Assembly: GCF_000281045.1 (NCBI RefSeq)
Contig: NW_008246139.1
Span: 94,571-158,570 of the forward strand
Reading direction: 5' to 3'
DNA length: 64,000 nt
DNA from: Saprolegnia diclina VS20
Taxonomy: Eukaryota; Oomycota; Saprolegniomycetes; Saprolegniales; Saprolegniaceae
The notes beneath the pieces were generated by a model. The model did not search any database. It was given only the letters and a program-made list of their open reading frames with translations, and had not been told where the DNA came from. The first letter of the stretch is position 1. Each line of letters opens with the position of its first letter. Below, piece by piece: positions 60,710-64,000 of the stretch. The position numbers and the translations under genes are program-made.

Positions 60710-62157
60710 AGGACGCCTTTATCGACTACAAATATATACACCAACGTTACCCTGTTTCTTGATGAAGCTCGCTCAAAAGCGTTGACGCGCTCACGTTTCC
60801 CAAGGTCGAAATTGCTGCCCTCGCCACCGCTAGCTGCACCAGCACACGCCACCATGCAAGAACTCGTTCATCGTGCAAAATTGCAGCAGAGAAGAGTCGC
60901 CCAATGTATCCAGAGGTGTCTATGATACGACAACGACGGTAGCGCGCTGCACTAACGTGGGTTGGGTCGTCGTCTCTGTGCCGTCTGAAGGCGCCTTCCT
61001 TGCTCGTCTCGGTGGGAAGCTGTCAATTCGCACTATACGTACAGTGCTGCTCTGCTCCTAACGTTATCGCATTTCGGAGGGGACCACAAGGACCACCCAT
61101 TTTTTGAAAACATATCTGCCTAGAGAAACAAAGACACGAGGTTTCCGTTTGATCATCTTTTTGCTTGTCGCCGAGACCTGATACATTTCTTGATCGCGCG
61201 GGTTCACCCTCTGCGTGAGTAGCCTCCTCGAGCTCTTCAACGACCAGCGATGGGGCATGCGCAAGACCTTGGGCGTTGATCCCAAGGGCTACTCTAGCGC
61301 CTCCTTGTCTCTGACACCTGCAGTGGCTCGTCGCTGGCCCTGCCTGGTACCGGTGATCAGAACACCGTCGTCTGTCAACGCCGGTGGTCCAAGGAAGGAA
61401 AATGAAAATTTCAACAAGTTGTTGGTCGACTTGCTCACGTCAGAGACGGGAGCAGGTGGACGTTGCGTAATTGGCCTGCGTCACCTATCTACACGCATTG
61501 TTCCTTCAACTTCGTGATGACGAGCTCGAACAGTGTTTGGCCGGCCTTCGAAAGCTCTTACGTTGCGCTGGTCGTTTTCACTGGTGGTCGAGGCATGTCA
61601 GTCGCAACGTGTTTGATTTTGTTAGCATAGGAAGACGTTATCACTGCCTCACTCAGACGGTTTGTGGGAGAAATTGGTCATCTGAGTCGACGCCACGTCA
61701 CTGGCACCAGCTGGTAGTATGGCCACCGCTGTTTGCGCCTCGTTGCAGCGACTCGCGGCCACCATGAACCTCCCAACCGCCACTTGCTTGGCCTTATCTG
61801 CTGCAAACGCCGTATCATTTGAACATGCGCAACAGCGCTTAAACTGTATTATTGCCAAGTCTTCCGCAATAGAATGGTCTAGCCAGAATGCGACCAATCG
61901 CCAGATCCTTTGCAGTAGCTGGTCAGGAGTGGGACTTGCGTGCGTCGGCACGTAACGTGATCGCGGGTAGGGTACGGAGAGATCGCCCTTGGGCCAGACA
62001 ATCATGACTGCACATGGGTGACTCGTGTTCTTCTATGTGGTTGAACGTGTCGGACCTTCAACGAGTCGCCATCCCGAGCAACTCTGCGATGGTCCTAGAA
62101 CGCGCCCCACTTTCTTTTTCAGTTTTCATTTGTCGCTCTCGAGCCGAGTCGGTTTCG
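60710..62157. other. Long intergenic region
   Basis: About 1.45 kb with no convincing gene; short frames lack G/C third-position bias. A pyrimidine-rich TTTCTTTTTCAGTTTTCATTTG precursor lies directly before ATG 62158 and may contain an oomycete-like initiator (TCATTTG). Confidence 0.4.
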
Positions 62158-63894
62158 ATGACGACGCTGCCCAAGGAGATCGGGACCATGGACCTTGAAG
62201 AGCGCGTCTCGTACATTCAGTCGGCGACCCGCGACAAGAGAGAGAGCACCAACGACGACTACGTCGATGCCAAGACGCCGATGGATCTCGAGGACGGTGC
62301 GCTCGTCGCTGGTGGCGCGCTCGCAATGTTTTCGCGCGAAGCGCTGGGTCTCTTTTCGCAGTACTTTGCGATCGGGATTCTCTACGGCATGCTACCGGGG
62401 CTCAACTACCCAGTCTTCAACAATTACTTGCACATGGAAGGCTACCAAACTTCTGCGTACGGTGTCCTCGTCACGCTTGGCTGGTCGTTCAAAGTGTTTT
62501 ACGGCATGCTCTCGGACTGCGTGCCCATCTTTGGCTACCGCCGCAAGCCGTGGATGCTTCTCGGGTGGGGTGTCGCCACACTCTGCCTCTGCATCATGAC
62601 GTTCTCACCGTTTCCCGCGCCGTACTGCGACGCCCGCGAAATCAAGTGCCCCGCGGTCACGCCGCCGCTCAAGAACCTCACGGCAAAAGGCTGGGACAAG
62701 TGGTACAACTTTGAGGCGCCCAACGGCGGCACCAAGTTCATCGTGCTCTCGGTCATTGTTGGCTTTGGCTACGTCATGGCCGACTGCGCGGCGGACGCAA
62801 TGGTCGTCCAGTACGCCCAGCGCGAGCCGCTCGCGATTCGCGGCCGCACCCAGACCGCCATCTACATTCTCCGCTACCTGGGGCAAATGGTGTCGCAGAT
62901 CTGTACGGCGTTCCTTCTCAACGGCAAGGAGTACGGCGGGTCGTTCAACTTTGCCGTGAGCGTCAACGTCATGTACGGCATCTGCCTCGTGCCGTGCGCG
63001 CTCATCGTCTTCAGCACCTTCTTCATCCTCGTCGAAGTCAAGACCGAGCGGACTCCGTTCCGCGCGTGGGTCGCCAACTTTTGGGGGCTTCTCCAGAGCC
63101 GTGTCATGTGGCAGATCTGCGCCTTCAAGTTCTTGAACCAGGTCTTTGGCGCGTTTGGTGCGACGCCGGCGACGCCCATTGCACGCACGTGGGCTGGCGT
63201 CGAGCCGCTCAACGAAGCGCTCTCCGGTGTCCTCGGCTCGTTCATTGTGTCGGTCATCATGGCGATCGTCGGCAAATGGGGTCTGCACTGGAACTGGCGC
63301 TGGGTCATTGCGCTCAGCACGGTTGGCATCCTCACCATCGATGCGTGCGTGGTGTTTGTCACGATCTGGGAAGTCTTTCGCAACCAGTGGTTCTACAATG
63401 GCGTTGCGCTCACCGAGAACGTGCCATCCGGTATCCGCTTCATCGTCGCTACGTACTGCGCGGTTGAGATTGCCGATGTGGGCAACGAAGGCGCGACGTA
63501 CGGCTTGGTGACGACGGTCAACAACCTCGCGACGCCGTTCGCGTCGGTCCTCTTCAAGCTCGTCGACTCGTTCTTTGATGTGTCCCAGACCGACATTGGC
63601 CGCGACGACACGCGCGTGCGCTGGGAGGTGACGTACACGTTTCTCATCTCGTATGCCTCCAAGCTCGCGGCGCTCGGCTGGCTCTTTATGCTGCCACCCC
63701 AAAAGGCCGAGATGCAGGAGCTCAAGAAGCGCGGTGGCAAGAGCAAGCTTGCCGGTGCCATCTTGATTGCGATCTTTGTCATTGCGCTCGTCTTCTCGGT
63801 GTCGACCAACTTTATGTCGATTTACCCGTCGACCAAGTGCTATCGCATCGCCGGCGGCAAGGGTTACTTCCCCAACGGCACGTGCATCAAGTAG
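62158..63894 (+). CDS. BT1/folate-biopterin transporter (MFS) family protein
   Basis: 578 aa from ATG 62158 (MTTLPKEIGTMDLEERVSYI); an earlier in-frame ATG at 62014 exists, but the intervening sequence reads like 5' UTR. After a ~60-residue cytosolic N-terminus come about 12 TM segments: FSQYFAIGILYGMLPGLNYP, SAYGVLVTLGWSFKVFYGML with the family hallmark SDCVPIFGYRRKPWMLLGW, TLCLCIMTFSPFPA, VIVGFGYVMADCAADAMVVQ (conserved DCAADA), ILRYLGQMVSQICTAFLL, VPCALIVFSTFFILVEV and so on to AILIAIFVIALVFSVSTNFM. BT1-family carriers move folates, pterins or related anions in trypanosomatids, plastids and oomycetes, where the family is expanded. The substrate here is unknown. Confidence 0.9.
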   Translation: MTTLPKEIGTMDLEERVSYIQSATRDKRESTNDDYVDAKTPMDLEDGALVAGGALAMFSREALGLFSQYFAIGILYGMLPGLNYPVFNNYLHMEGYQTSAYGVLVTLGWSFKVFYGMLSDCVPIFGYRRKPWMLLGWGVATLCLCIMTFSPFPAPYCDAREIKCPAVTPPLKNLTAKGWDKWYNFEAPNGGTKFIVLSVIVGFGYVMADCAADAMVVQYAQREPLAIRGRTQTAIYILRYLGQMVSQICTAFLLNGKEYGGSFNFAVSVNVMYGICLVPCALIVFSTFFILVEVKTERTPFRAWVANFWGLLQSRVMWQICAFKFLNQVFGAFGATPATPIARTWAGVEPLNEALSGVLGSFIVSVIMAIVGKWGLHWNWRWVIALSTVGILTIDACVVFVTIWEVFRNQWFYNGVALTENVPSGIRFIVATYCAVEIADVGNEGATYGLVTTVNNLATPFASVLFKLVDSFFDVSQTDIGRDDTRVRWEVTYTFLISYASKLAALGWLFMLPPQKAEMQELKKRGGKSKLAGAILIAIFVIALVFSVSTNFMSIYPSTKCYRIAGGKGYFPNGTCIK

Positions 63895-64000
63895 ATCACC
63901 ATTGCGTCGCTTGTATCCCACCATAATGTCAGTGTCGTCTTCTTCATGCCAATTCTCTGCTGACAGCAGATGCGTCCGCAGCGTGCCACGTTTCTATCAA

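Noticed and set aside
61064-61955. Several small frames in the long gap before the BT1 gene
   Set aside because: Codon usage unlike neighbours and no recognisable protein features.

Overview
The window looks like a piece of an oomycete nuclear genome, most probably Saprolegniales (Achlya/Saprolegnia type). The reasons are protein-coding genes on both strands with strong G/C third-position bias, very short spliceosomal introns (31 to about 70 nt), oomycete-style families (secreted multi-cystatin proteins, a BT1/folate-biopterin transporter, ankyrin and LRR families, a GPI-anchored secreted protein), and no prokaryotic operon features. No RNA gene, transposon or CRISPR array was recognised. I rebuilt introns by eye; most models were checked by requiring GT..AG, phase compatibility and a total length divisible by three.

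Layout. 1-15.4 kb: 3' part of a type II peroxiredoxin, two divergent two-TM/coiled-coil membrane proteins, a multi-exon coiled-coil gene head-to-head (33 bp) with an LRR gene, two tandem secreted cystatin-repeat genes, the eEF1A lysine methyltransferase EEF1AKMT1, a small Ser-rich protein and a small multipass membrane protein. 15.8-28.5 kb: an accessory cluster of F-box-like/LRR paralogues, all on the minus strand (three intact copies, one with a frameshifted N-terminus, and at least four decayed copies). Most copies with a surviving 5' end share an upstream bZIP-type element (TGCCACGTCATACCTCC). An ankyrin-repeat gene lies inside this cluster on the plus strand.

28.6-47.2 kb: a jacalin-repeat protein with a metallopeptidase-like domain whose catalytic Glu is replaced by Gln; a ten-exon gene for a protein of about 2,860 aa combining an IQ motif, a CLU-like domain, a LamG-like domain and AMN1-type LRRs; a UFD1-UBX-UBA protein, probably a Cdc48/p97 cofactor; a multi-exon coiled-coil protein; and a C2H2 zinc-finger protein. 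47.2-64 kb: two head-to-head tandem-PH proteins (the larger with 70-72 residue repeats and a CaaX end), 3-hydroxyisobutyryl-CoA hydrolase, kaptin (KICSTOR subunit), an SRR1-like protein, a secreted GPI-anchored protein and a BT1-family transporter.

There is no single pathway. The most unusual items are the UFD1-UBX-UBA fusion, the giant CLU/LamG/LRR protein, the shared promoter element of the decaying F-box-like cluster, the E-to-Q metallopeptidase-like protein, and the abundance of ultra-short introns with a GTAC-rich 5' splice site.
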